Below the pieces are notes generated by a model. That model had not been told where the DNA came from and ran no database searches. It saw only the letters and a program-made list of their open reading frames with translations. From an uncultured Mediterraneibacter sp. (lineage in GTDB: Bacteria > Bacillota > Clostridia > Lachnospirales > Lachnospiraceae): 64,000 nucleotides of DNA. Location of the stretch: positions 39,786-103,785 of the forward strand of contig NZ_CAKRDI010000010.1 in the NCBI RefSeq assembly GCF_934309415.1, in the 5' to 3' direction. The stretch's first letter is position 1, and each line of letters starts with the position of its first letter. Shown here piece by piece: positions 26,074-34,510 of this stretch. A program made the position numbers and the translations under genes.

Positions 26074-27519
26074 CTACAGATCGATGAAATCTACATCATA
26101 ATCATCATCCGATGCTTTCTTTGACTTCTTTGATTTTCCTGCTTTTTTCAGATTCTGAGTTTTTCCGCTGACCGGCTCGTCATCGTAGTCATCATCGTCA
26201 TACTCATCATCGTAGTCGTCATCATAATCATCGTCGTCATACTCATCATCGTAATCGTCATCATAGTCATCATCATAATCGTCGTCGTAATCATCTTCCT
26301 CTTCATCTTTCTTCTTACGACCGAACAGACCTTTGCCTGACTTTTCTTCTACCCCATCCTCGTCATCATCATCGAAAGGAATATCGTATTCATCATACAG
26401 ATCATCCAGTTCCTGATTACGGTGTGCCAGTTTAATCGCAAAGACAATCATCAGAATAAGCAGAACAACTCCAATCACGCCACCTGCAACCACTACGATC
26501 AGAGTGTGGTCAGCCATGAAATTTCCAATTTTATCAATTACAGAATTACCGGAATTCTTCTTGCTGTTAGCAGTCGGAGCATCAAAACTCTGATATGTTC
26601 CATCTTCTGTATCATACTGATAGAATCCCTTTTCACCTGTTCTTGTATTCACTGCATAAACAATATCATACTTCTCATTTGACGGATCTGCCCAATAAGG
26701 ATAGCTCTCATCTGCAATTGTAAGTTCTCCCTGCTGATAAGAGGAAGGAAGTGATACGTCATCTGTATTACTTAAAAGCACAATAGATGTTGTATCGGAA
26801 ATCTTGATTTCTGTATATGGAGAGAATGTTGCATCGCTTTCATTGTAAAGGAAGAACTTGCCTGCCCCGTCAGAATTTACAAGGAAACCAAGGACAATTC
26901 CACCATCATTTTTAACAAACTTGTGGTCTTCTCCGTTGAATGTCATTGTTGTCTCACTATATCCTTCCGGGATATCAGCAGATGTAAATGCCTCTGAGAA
27001 GTTATAGTCTGTTCCATTTACTGTAACTGTAATATCTGTTGTCTCGCCTGCTGTAGATGCTTCTGCTGTTGTACTTCCGTCATCTGCCGCATCAATCTTG
27101 ATAGCTGAAGAACCTTCATCCAAAGTCAGAGTTTCATCATTATATAAGTATGCTGTTGACTCATCTACACTGATTGTAGCATCCCCTGCTTTCAGCGCTC
27201 TGAACTGCATTGTAGTACGGAGCTCTGTCTGAGTTCCATCACCACTTCCAGAGTAAGTCAGTTTTCCGGATCCGTCTGCTTCCACACCATCTCCGCTTAC
27301 AAATTCAAGAGCAGATGTATCATAGCTCATTGTAACATCTGCATCACCGACAGCACTGTCTGTTGATCTTACTACCAGATCAACATCCACTGTATCTCCT
27401 ACTTTCGTTTCCGGATCAGTGAACATCAACGATCCCTGAGCTGCACTGACTACTGTACTGAATGTTGGAACTGTCAGGCATGCAGTTAACGCAATCGCTG
27501 CTAATTTTTTAAATTTCAT
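26074..27519 (-). CDS. Membrane-anchored surface protein with cohesin-like domain and Asp/Tyr-rich cytoplasmic tail
   Basis: A 481-residue type I membrane protein. A signal peptide (~1-27, LAAIALTACLTVPTFSTVVSA) is followed by a cohesin-like beta-sandwich at ~28-145 (GSLMFTDPETKVGDTVDVDL, VTMSYDTSALEFVSGDG, LKAGDATISVDES). A second extracellular region (~160-320) follows, then a TM helix at ~339-363. The inside tail has an acidic tract at ~405-448 of DDYDDDYDDEYDD-type repeats and a Lys-rich then acidic end. Cohesin domains bind dockerins or act as plain adhesive modules; no dockerin partner is visible here. I do not recognise the whole architecture. Confidence 0.75.
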   Translation of the reverse strand: MKFKKLAAIALTACLTVPTFSTVVSAAQGSLMFTDPETKVGDTVDVDLVVRSTDSAVGDADVTMSYDTSALEFVSGDGVEADGSGKLTYSGSGDGTQTELRTTMQFRALKAGDATISVDESTAYLYNDETLTLDEGSSAIKIDAADDGSTTAEASTAGETTDITVTVNGTDYNFSEAFTSADIPEGYSETTMTFNGEDHKFVKNDGGIVLGFLVNSDGAGKFFLYNESDATFSPYTEIKISDTTSIVLLSNTDDVSLPSSYQQGELTIADESYPYWADPSNEKYDIVYAVNTRTGEKGFYQYDTEDGTYQSFDAPTANSKKNSGNSVIDKIGNFMADHTLIVVVAGGVIGVVLLILMIVFAIKLAHRNQELDDLYDEYDIPFDDDDEDGVEEKSGKGLFGRKKKDEEEDDYDDDYDDDYDDDYDDEYDDDDYDDDYDDEYDDDDYDDEPVSGKTQNLKKAGKSKKSKKASDDDYDVDFIDL

Positions 27520-27581
27520 GTAATTACCCCTTCTTTATCATTTTGTGTTTGTGTTTTGAAATGGCAAAACAGTCTCTTACT

Positions 27582-27610
27582 ATCATACACGCTTTGTCAG
27601 ATATTGTCTA
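27582..27610 (-). promoter_or_regulatory. Likely promoter of the cohesin-like gene
   Basis: On the minus strand TAGACA (27605-27610), 17-bp spacer, TATGAT (27582-27587), about 60 bp upstream of the ATG. Confidence 0.5.
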
Positions 27611-27630
27611 GAGTGTGTTTCAAAAAGCTG

Positions 27631-28095
27631 TTACTTCTTTTTGCCGTTAAACACAAACAGTTTACTTATAAAATAATTAGAAATGATCACAAGCACCTGT
27701 GCCAGAATCTTAACCACCATGCTGTTTATATGAAGTAGATCAATTCCAATATACAGAATAACTTCTTCCAATGCAAGTGTGACAAGACGACCACTGAAAA
27801 AAGAAAAGATTTCTCTTGTTATCCCCTTTATCTCTTCCGCCACATCTTCAAACACCCAGATTCTGTTTGTAACATATGCAAAGGTTACTGCAAACACCCA
27901 GGAGAAAAGATTTGCGATTAATGGTGCGAATCCTACTGTATACTCAAAAAAAGCATAAGTAATAACTCCTACCAGAAACGTACAGCCTCCAAAGAACAGA
28001 TAAAGCAGTGCTTCTTTATATTTTTTATAAAATGGCTGTAAAAGGCGAAGTATTCTCCATTCCATAATCCTGTCAAAAATGTCTTTTTTCTTCAT
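27631..28095 (-). CDS. GtrA-like membrane protein
   Basis: A 154-residue protein with four predicted transmembrane helices (ALLYLFFGGCTFLVGVITYA, LIANLFSWVFAVTFAYVTNR, and two more toward the C-terminus). The motif FVTNR/YVTNRIWVF and the ending SNYFISKLFVFNGKKK are typical of GtrA. The family is thought to help flip undecaprenyl-phosphate-linked sugars for decoration of surface polymers. It lies downstream of the LCP/TagGH operon, consistent with a role in that glycopolymer. Confidence 0.88.
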   Translation of the reverse strand: MKKKDIFDRIMEWRILRLLQPFYKKYKEALLYLFFGGCTFLVGVITYAFFEYTVGFAPLIANLFSWVFAVTFAYVTNRIWVFEDVAEEIKGITREIFSFFSGRLVTLALEEVILYIGIDLLHINSMVVKILAQVLVIISNYFISKLFVFNGKKK

Positions 28096-28127
28096 ATTCT
28101 CTGTATCTTTCCTTCATTTGTACAAAT

Positions 28128-28199
28128 GGCGAAACGGATAGAGCTACTGTTCACCAAATCTCTGTAAACCATAACCTGTTATTTCTATCACGTTTCGCC
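28128..28199. repeat. Inverted repeat enclosing a degenerate solo family A hairpin
   Basis: GGCGAAACG (28128-28136) and CGTTTCGCC (28191-28199) pair, extended inward by ATAGA/TCTAT. The loop holds tactgttcaccaaatctctgtaaaccataacc, a decayed solo hairpin. It may serve as the terminator of the LCP gene at 28227, though a clear T-run is missing. Confidence 0.5.
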
Positions 28200-28226
28200 G
28201 TCTTGTCATTGCTTTTCTTAACTATT

Positions 28227-29717
28227 CTATTCTTCTACAAGGTCTGCCGAACTGTCTCCTGCATCTCCTCCGGTATCCGGTACGGATGGTTCCGGTTCAA
28301 CCACTCCGCTATCCGGTTCCTGAACCGTTCCACCACCTGTAGTATCTCCACCTGTTGATCCGCCTGTAGATGTATCTTCTGCCGGTCCCGGATCAGGAGT
28401 ACTGCTTCCGCTGTTTCCATCTGTTCCATTTCCGGAACTGTCGCTTTCGGATGGTGTGTAAGAATCATCATAATCGGAATCATAGGACGGTGTATATCCA
28501 CCGGAATAAGAATCATCCCAACTGTAATCCGGTTCTTCATAATATCCCGATCCAGAATTCACTTCACCGGTTCCTCCTGTTTCAGAAGTCACCTCTGTAC
28601 TTTGAGCTGAACCAGAAGTCCTGTGGCCTACCACAGAATCCAGTTTTACTGCAATCGACTCAACCATGGAAGAAGGTTCATAATTTTCTTCTCCGAAGAG
28701 GAACTTATGCAGCTGCTTCACATTTGCACTCAGATCCACCGCATATACAATACTTCCCAGTCCGGAAACCGTATCCGTTTCTTTATCAAACGGAAATCCT
28801 GAATTATCTCCCAGTTTATATTCTGAATATGCCTGCGCATACTGCAGAAGTTCCTGAAGCGTAAAACTGGTTGAAATCTTCGGAAATACCTGATCAATAA
28901 TTTTATTGATCGTCACAAGATCCGCCTTCTGGATCTTTTCTACTACTTTCTGGATTACAAGACGCTGTCTCTCTGTACGTGTAAAATCACCGCCCGCAGT
29001 AGAACGGATTCTTGCGTAAGTTGTCGCCTGTGCTCCATCCATCAGATAAGTTCCGGCTTTTTCAATCTTATTTGCCTTTTTTCCGGAAGATCTTGCAGTC
29101 TCACCTACATATTTATTCAGTGGCGCAACTTCTTCTTCCGAAACCGTGATCTCAACTCCGCCGACCAGATCGATCACATCTGTAATTGCAGCAAAATCTA
29201 CGGAAACATAATCTTCAATATCCAGATCCAGATTCATGTTCAGCATATTTACAGCCATCGTCGGGCCGCCGTAACTATAAGCCGCATTACATTTCCGATA
29301 ACTGTCGTCTGACAGATTCAGAACTGTATCCCTGTAGACCGATACCATCTTGATTTCTTTTGTCTCATTGTTCAGACTTGCAACAATAATCGTATCAGAC
29401 CGGTTTCCTTTTCCAAGGTTCCCGTCTCTTGAATCAACACCAAACAGAGCAATATTGGTATATCCTTTTCCAAGGTCTACCTCTTGTTCCTTCTTTTTCC
29501 TTACTTCTTCGTTTATGATCAGATCCTCTGATTTAATCTTCTGGGAATCAATCTTGTCCCATTTTGCCTTTACATAAAACACTGCCCCGACTGCCACACA
29601 GATCAGAACAATAACTGTACATAAAAGTACTCTCTGCCACATACAGAGTTTCATAAACCAGTTTCTGACTCCCTTTTTTTCACGATCTACATTACGCGTT
29701 CTTCTCTCAAATGCCAT
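28227..29717 (-). CDS. LCP (LytR-CpsA-Psr) family glycopolymer transferase
   Basis: A 496-residue bitopic protein with a TM helix near 32-52. The LCP domain includes NIALFGVDSRDGNLGKGNRSDTI (in parts), MVSVYRDTVLN with the pyrophosphate-binding Arg, YSYGGPTMAVNMLNMNLDLDI, and YARIRSTAGGDFTRTERQR. LCP enzymes transfer undecaprenyl-linked glycopolymers such as teichoic acids to peptidoglycan. The last ~120 residues are low-complexity Ser/Gly/Thr/Asp/Pro, probably a wall-spanning or disordered tail. I start at ATG 29717, 8 nt after AAGGTG; a GTG three codons earlier overlaps that site. It follows tagGH, so it is the likely ligase for the polymer made here. Confidence 0.9.
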   Translation of the reverse strand: MAFERRTRNVDREKKGVRNWFMKLCMWQRVLLCTVIVLICVAVGAVFYVKAKWDKIDSQKIKSEDLIINEEVRKKKEQEVDLGKGYTNIALFGVDSRDGNLGKGNRSDTIIVASLNNETKEIKMVSVYRDTVLNLSDDSYRKCNAAYSYGGPTMAVNMLNMNLDLDIEDYVSVDFAAITDVIDLVGGVEITVSEEEVAPLNKYVGETARSSGKKANKIEKAGTYLMDGAQATTYARIRSTAGGDFTRTERQRLVIQKVVEKIQKADLVTINKIIDQVFPKISTSFTLQELLQYAQAYSEYKLGDNSGFPFDKETDTVSGLGSIVYAVDLSANVKQLHKFLFGEENYEPSSMVESIAVKLDSVVGHRTSGSAQSTEVTSETGGTGEVNSGSGYYEEPDYSWDDSYSGGYTPSYDSDYDDSYTPSESDSSGNGTDGNSGSSTPDPGPAEDTSTGGSTGGDTTGGGTVQEPDSGVVEPEPSVPDTGGDAGDSSADLVEE

Positions 29718-29799
29718 GGTTCTCACACCTTATCTCTTGTATACTCAGAAAAACTGTTGTTGCTGTTATTGGTTACAGTACCTGTGTCCAATACAAAAA

Positions 29800-30639
29800 C
29801 TATCCAAATATTCTGGACCAGAATGATTTTTTCTCGTCTACGATCAGACGATCCTTAAACTTATCTTCCAACGCTTTCTTCTTTTCTTTATCAGACATCG
29901 CATTCAGCTTGTCTACATATTCTGCATAGTGATCACACACTTCATCGATCGGTCCCATCTCAACCAGCTTACCGCCTTCGATCCAGAGTCCTGTCTTACA
30001 GAATTCTCTGACCTGAGGAAGGGAATGTGAAATAAAGAGGATCGTCTTATCTTTCTCATCTCTTAATTTCAACATCCGGTTCAGACATTTCTGCGCAAAT
30101 CCTTTATCTCCTACTGACAAAGCCTCATCAATAATAAATATGTCCGGATCCAGCGCAAGAGAAATAGAAAAACCAAGTCTTGATTTCATACCGCTGGAAT
30201 ATTTTTTAACCGGCTGATAAAGGAAATCTCCCAACTCAGCAAATTCAATCACACCTTCTGTGATCTCGTTGATCTTTTTCTTATTAAAACCAAGCAACGC
30301 ACCTTTTACATTAATATTCTCCAGACCAGTGAGCTGATTATTCAGACCGGTATTGATAGAAATCAATGCCTGCTCACCATGCACATCCATTGTTCCTTCA
30401 TCAATATCTGAAATTCCTGAAAGAACCAGTGATAAAGTAGACTTACCGGAACCGTTCGTTCCAAGAATTCCAACCACATCACCTTTTTTGATCTTCATGC
30501 TAATATCATGAAGTGCATAAAAGCTTTCTTTTTTTGCTCCTTTTTTCGATTCTCCATCCTTTTTCTGGAGCTTGTAGATCTTCGAAACATGCTCCATCTC
30601 CACTGCATATGGACTGCTTGAATAACCTGATGAATTCAT
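29800..30639 (-). CDS. Polysaccharide/teichoic acid export ABC transporter ATPase, TagH-like
   Basis: A 279-residue ABC ATPase. Walker A GTNGSGKST lies at ~60-68, the signature KYSSGMKSRLGFS near 148-160, Walker B DIFIIDEALSVGD, and the H-loop FISHSLPQVREF. ALISINTGLNNQLTGLENI is typical of the TagH/RfbE/KpsT group. The C-terminal ~40 residues are Lys-rich and lack the large extracellular domain of Bacillus TagH. It pairs with the permease 18 bp upstream to export an undecaprenyl-linked polymer. Confidence 0.92.
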   Translation of the reverse strand: MNSSGYSSSPYAVEMEHVSKIYKLQKKDGESKKGAKKESFYALHDISMKIKKGDVVGILGTNGSGKSTLSLVLSGISDIDEGTMDVHGEQALISINTGLNNQLTGLENINVKGALLGFNKKKINEITEGVIEFAELGDFLYQPVKKYSSGMKSRLGFSISLALDPDIFIIDEALSVGDKGFAQKCLNRMLKLRDEKDKTILFISHSLPQVREFCKTGLWIEGGKLVEMGPIDEVCDHYAEYVDKLNAMSDKEKKKALEDKFKDRLIVDEKKSFWSRIFG

Positions 30640-30657
30640 ACTTTTTACCCTCTGTAA

Positions 30658-31476
30658 TTAAATTAAATCGATAAATTTACGTTTGAATTTATACATCAGC
30701 ATACATCCGAACACAAATACGATCAGGGTAACTACCCAGAAATAAGCTGTCAGTGCAGGATGCTGCCAAAATGCTTTTCCATAGAATACCGAATCTCTGT
30801 ATCCCTGTACAATGTAATATACAGGGTTCAGTTTCATAGCAAAATTCAGGAAATGATGATGTGGGACACTATCTCCAAAACGACATTCCCAGATAACTGG
30901 TGAAAAGTACATCAGCATTCTCATCAGTGATGTAATAAGTTTTCTTACATCACGCCATAACATCGTCAGTACTGACAGAATCAGAGAAACCGACTCTGTG
31001 AATGCAAATGCACAAATCGCATAGTAAATCATTCCAAACCAGTAAAGATTTGGTCTGTATCCGCATAATCCAAGCGTCACAAACGAGATGATCAACATAC
31101 ATCCGTGGTTAAAAAATTCCTTGGCACAGATTGTTGCCGGCAAAACACTCACCGGAAATTTCATCTTGGTGATCACACTCGTCTTCGAGAAAATGGCACT
31201 ACAACCGCTCTGAATACACGGCTGTATGAACCACCATGCCGCATATCCTACCACCAGCCACGGAAGATATGGTACATCTCCCACAGGTTTTTTATTCCAT
31301 GCAACACCAAAAATCAGCCAATAGGTAAACACCTGAATTGCAGGAGAAGCAAAATTCCAGAAAATTCCAAATTTGGAATCTCTCATATCTGCCAGAAGCT
31401 CATATTTCGCAATACAGTAAATACGATATAAATTCTGTAGATTTTCTCCCAAAACATATTTTACACTGGTAAACAC
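30658..31476 (-). CDS. Polysaccharide/teichoic acid export ABC transporter permease, TagG-like
   Basis: A 272-residue ABC-2 permease with six hydrophobic helices. It has the family pattern LLADMRDSKFGIFWNFASPAIQ, KKPVGDVPYLPWLVVGYAAW and the conserved RDVRKLITSLMRMLMYFSPV. The start is GTG (31474-31476), preceded by GGGAGG. It forms the exporter with the TagH-like ATPase and lies after the sugar transferase in the same operon. Confidence 0.9.
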   Translation of the reverse strand: MFTSVKYVLGENLQNLYRIYCIAKYELLADMRDSKFGIFWNFASPAIQVFTYWLIFGVAWNKKPVGDVPYLPWLVVGYAAWWFIQPCIQSGCSAIFSKTSVITKMKFPVSVLPATICAKEFFNHGCMLIISFVTLGLCGYRPNLYWFGMIYYAICAFAFTESVSLILSVLTMLWRDVRKLITSLMRMLMYFSPVIWECRFGDSVPHHHFLNFAMKLNPVYYIVQGYRDSVFYGKAFWQHPALTAYFWVVTLIVFVFGCMLMYKFKRKFIDLI

Positions 31477-31546
31477 TCTTATTTTCCTCCCTGTTCAGTT
31501 TCTATCTCGTTTCCTGAACCGTTTTCGTTCCTGTTCCCACTCAGTT

Positions 31547-32929
31547 CTATTTCATTTCTTTATCAGCCGGAATAAACGTATAATCTGATTTTTTCTTCTT
31601 TCCGAAAGCTTCCGTACTGTCTGATTTCAACAGTACGACTGCTGTCTGTAAAATCAACTGAATATCTCTCAGAATACTAAACTGCTCAATATACATCATG
31701 TCCATGATCAGCTTGTCTCTCGGCGTTGTATTATACTTGCCTGAGATCTGGGCATATCCCGTAAGTCCTGCTTTCACACGAAGTCTGTATCGGAATTCCG
31801 GCAGCTCTTCTGTGTAATTCTTCACATTCTTGATCATCTCAGGGCGCGGACCGACAAAAGTCATATCCCCCTTCAGAACATTCAGAAGCTGTGGAAGTTC
31901 GTCAATTCTTGTTCTTCTTAAAAATTCTCCCGGTTTTGTGATTCGGTCATCATTCTTCTTAGCAGAATAGTTTGCCGCATTTACCTTCATTGTACGAAGT
32001 TTATAAACCTGAAATCTTCTTCCATGGATCGTCGCTCTCTCCTGTTTAAAGAACACCGGTCCACCGTCATACAGTTTTACAGCGATCATCCCGCCAATCC
32101 AGAACGGCGAAGACAGAATTCCAAGAACCAGAGACAACACAATATCCAAAAGACGTTTGATGATCCGCTGCTCCATCGTCAGTGATTTTATATTCTTATT
32201 AAACAGATACAGATCATCGATCACGTAATGTTTTGCATTTACTTCCATAATGTCTTCCACATATGGATTAAAATATACATTCACCTTGTACTGATAACAG
32301 AGGCGCATAATATAAATACGCCGTTCCGCCGGAACATCATACATAAATACCGTATCTGCCTGTTTAATATACATTTCCAGATGACTGCTTTTGTAATCCA
32401 GCACAGACATGATCCTGTATTGCTTTTTAAATCTGTTGATCGCGAATGCAACCGTATCCAGACTTTCCTGCGAAGATGTGATCACACAGCACTTTTCAGG
32501 TTCGTGAATCACAAAAAACAACCAGTTTCCTGCATATGCAAATACCACAATGATCAGAATCTGAAGCAACATCGCCACAATGAGCAGCTCCAGACCTCTC
32601 AGTCTGAATTCATGCACATTGGTATTGGCCCTCATGATCATAATCTCAAAGTATGTAATAATGTCTGTACATACCGTTGCAAGTCCCAAAGAATAAATAA
32701 TGGGTTTGCTCTTCTTTCTTCCAACATCATACCCGCCATATACAGAAAGGAATAACAATCCTACTACTACGAAGGTAAAAATTGTAATACCAAGTGTTCT
32801 TGACAATCTGGTAAGCCCAATGTTCTCTCTTCCAAGAACCACAACGAATGCCTGAAGAAGCAGAAGGTATAAAATCGCTTTCACTACCAGCCATAATGTC
32901 GATTCAAATTTATGTAATTGTTTCCTCAT
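31547..32929 (-). CDS. Polyprenyl-phosphate sugar-1-phosphate transferase (WbaP/EpsL-like)
   Basis: A 460-residue initiating glycosyl-1-phosphate transferase. It has four or five N-terminal TM helices, a degenerate nucleotide-binding-like middle (~155-255, [20 protein letters not shown]), then the catalytic bacterial sugar transferase domain: [62 protein letters not shown], and [16 protein letters not shown]. The start at 32929 has GGTGGTGAATTG upstream; an earlier in-frame Met lies inside a family C repeat and is unlikely. It loads the first sugar phosphate on the lipid carrier for the polymer exported by TagGH. Confidence 0.92.
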   Translation of the reverse strand: MRKQLHKFESTLWLVVKAILYLLLLQAFVVVLGRENIGLTRLSRTLGITIFTFVVVGLLFLSVYGGYDVGRKKSKPIIYSLGLATVCTDIITYFEIMIMRANTNVHEFRLRGLELLIVAMLLQILIIVVFAYAGNWLFFVIHEPEKCCVITSSQESLDTVAFAINRFKKQYRIMSVLDYKSSHLEMYIKQADTVFMYDVPAERRIYIMRLCYQYKVNVYFNPYVEDIMEVNAKHYVIDDLYLFNKNIKSLTMEQRIIKRLLDIVLSLVLGILSSPFWIGGMIAVKLYDGGPVFFKQERATIHGRRFQVYKLRTMKVNAANYSAKKNDDRITKPGEFLRRTRIDELPQLLNVLKGDMTFVGPRPEMIKNVKNYTEELPEFRYRLRVKAGLTGYAQISGKYNTTPRDKLIMDMMYIEQFSILRDIQLILQTAVVLLKSDSTEAFGKKKKSDYTFIPADKEMK

Positions 32930-32957
32930 CAATTCACCACCGTTAATTAATATAAGA

Positions 32958-32994
32958 ATACCAGTGTCAAAAGGCCTTTTAACACTCATATCAT
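32958..32994. repeat. Palindromic intergenic repeat (family C), short form
   Basis: ATACCAGTGTCAAAAGG joins CCTTTTAACACTCATATCAT directly, so the two ends of the 18029-18137 element are fused without the middle. The core GTGTCAAAAGG/CCTTTTAACAC is a near-perfect palindrome with one mismatch. It lies in the leader of the sugar transferase operon. Confidence 0.6.
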
Positions 32995-33048
32995 ATGATG
33001 TCAGGATTTAGTAATACTTCCCCCGGCCATCTTAATAGCTAACTGTTC

Positions 33049-33191
33049 GTTACTGTTCAGACCATAGCTAATCACTTTGCTGATTAGCTATGAGGATGCA
33101 CGTTTTGGCCTGAATGCATCTCGCCCATCGTCGCAGACGATTCTAAATGGCGAGATGCGTTACTGTTTGCAGCTATGCTGTGAACAGTAAC
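33049..33191 (+). mobile_element. Full-length family A element with perfect 8-bp target duplication
   Basis: 143 bp with ends GTTACTGTTCAG and TGAACAGTAAC. It is flanked by AACTGTTC on both sides (33041-33048 and 33192-33199), an exact 8-bp duplication. Hairpin I is ATAGCTAATCA/TGATTAGCTAT, and hairpin II is GCATCTCGCC/GGCGAGATGC with inner ATCGTC/GACGAT. It lies downstream of the promoter at 33257, inside the leader of the sugar transferase operon, antisense to that transcript. Confidence 0.92.
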
Positions 33192-33256
33192 AACTGTTCA
33201 GATAGGTTGTCGGATACAACTACTGTGACCCACAGTTAGTTTCATATACCTGTAAC

Positions 33257-33285
33257 ATTATATATGAATCAACGAAGTATTGCAA
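33257..33285 (-). promoter_or_regulatory. Promoter of the sugar transferase-tagGH-LCP operon
   Basis: On the minus strand TTGCAA (33280-33285), a 17-bp spacer, and TATAAT (33257-33262). It sits in the 132 bp between two family A elements, about 330 bp upstream of the sugar transferase start, giving a long leader that includes a whole element. Confidence 0.7.
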
Positions 33286-33323
33286 GATACATCAAATCAT
33301 ATCGTTACAAACGTATTTTCGAC

Positions 33324-33467
33324 GTTACTGTTCATTCCCATGTCAATCACTCCGCTGATTGGCATGGAGGATGCACGTATTGTCTTGAATGTATCTCGCC
33401 CATCGCCGTAGGCGATTCTAAATGGCGAGATACGTTACTGTTTGCAGGTTACCTGTGAACAGTGACT
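33324..33467 (+). mobile_element. Full-length family A element with perfect 8-bp target duplication, overlapping an acyltransferase gene
   Basis: 144 bp, ends GTTACTGTTCAT and GTGAACAGTGAC. The 8-mer TTTTCGAC occurs directly on both sides (33316-33323 and 33468-33475). Hairpin I is CATGTCAATCA/TGATTGGCATG. Its right end supplies the last codons and stop of the acyltransferase gene. Only 132 bp separate it from the copy at 33049, and the different duplications show two independent insertions. Confidence 0.93.
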
Positions 33468-34502
33468 TTTCGACACAATCATATTTGTGATTTTTTTCAA
33501 TACAGGTGCAAGCAACATTGCGCCCAAAATCACGATTGCTTCATATTTCAGTCTATAGGTCGGATGCTCTGTCTGATTCAGTACTTTTCGAATTGAAACA
33601 TGAATCAGATACAGTTCAATAGAATGACATCCGAACCATTTCAATACCTTCGTCACACCCATCTTGATCTGACGAAGTAAAGTATTATCGCTCCACTCTG
33701 CCTTTTCAAAAAGACCTGTCACTAACCGACAGATGCAGTAATTAAACAATCCCAAAAGATATGTTCCCAGAATTTTTTTATCATACATCTGACCAGGAAC
33801 CAGAGCCAGAAATGCCACCCCTGTCTGTATCCAGATAATATTCCATGGAATATTCTTCTTTTCCCACGACGCCTTTCCAATCCAGACGCCAATAAAAAAT
33901 GCTGGGAGACGTAATATCGCAATATCAATATTCACAAACATATCATGATAGTACAGCTGGAATACAATCGCCATCACTGTGCTTGCTGTACATAACAACA
34001 GCAGACGCAACTTTCCTGCCATCGCATCTTCTGCAGATTCAATCACGTCATACACATACGGAAAGATCAGATAACAGATACCACTGACCAGAATGTACCA
34101 GAACCAACGTTTTTCTTCCATAAAAAAAGACAAAAAACTCAAATCCTTAATATAAGAAAACCAGCCTGTCTTCTCATGGATCAAATCCAGCCAGAACCAC
34201 ATTGGTACAGCAACGATTAGATATGGGATACTGATCCGAATAAATCTCTTTTTATAAAAGTGCATCTTATCACTGTTTTTTTTCCAGGAGTAATATAAAC
34301 CAAGTCCTGACAACAGAAGAAACAGATCTACCCCGGAGCTTCTGACATAATTATAAAAGATATATACAATCCCTGAATACCGTATTCCATAGTTTTTACA
34401 GTCTTCTGTAAAATGGAAAAACATAATCAGAAGAATCTGTATTCCCATTAATGAACTACGATATTTTGATAAATTTTCATATTGAAACATTTTCGTATTC
34501 AT
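33435..34502 (-). CDS. Membrane acyltransferase (acyltransferase 3 family)
   Basis: A 355-residue polytopic protein with about ten hydrophobic helices. Family features are the early YRSSLMGIQILLIMFFHF (the conserved His in FFHF), SSGVDLFLLLSGLGLYYSW and FYKKRFIRISIPYLI. Such enzymes O-acetylate or otherwise acylate surface glycans. The last ten codons (SHCSQVTCKQ) and the stop lie inside the family A element at 33324-33467, so the original C-terminus has been replaced. It belongs to the tagB-like operon, 8 bp after the SDR gene. Confidence 0.85.
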   Translation of the reverse strand: MNTKMFQYENLSKYRSSLMGIQILLIMFFHFTEDCKNYGIRYSGIVYIFYNYVRSSGVDLFLLLSGLGLYYSWKKNSDKMHFYKKRFIRISIPYLIVAVPMWFWLDLIHEKTGWFSYIKDLSFLSFFMEEKRWFWYILVSGICYLIFPYVYDVIESAEDAMAGKLRLLLLCTASTVMAIVFQLYYHDMFVNIDIAILRLPAFFIGVWIGKASWEKKNIPWNIIWIQTGVAFLALVPGQMYDKKILGTYLLGLFNYCICRLVTGLFEKAEWSDNTLLRQIKMGVTKVLKWFGCHSIELYLIHVSIRKVLNQTEHPTYRLKYEAIVILGAMLLAPVLKKITNMIVSKSHCSQVTCKQ

Positions 34503-34510
34503 AAGCCTGA

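Noticed and set aside
26140..26310. Regular repeats that could suggest a CRISPR or tandem array
   Set aside because: They are in-frame GAT/TAT-rich codons of an acidic protein tail without unique spacers.
33264..33458. Frame encoding VTVHSHVNHSADWHGG, shared with a frame at 46737-46946
   Set aside because: The similarity comes from two copies of the family A element read in the same frame; the frame breaks in other copies and has no ribosome site.
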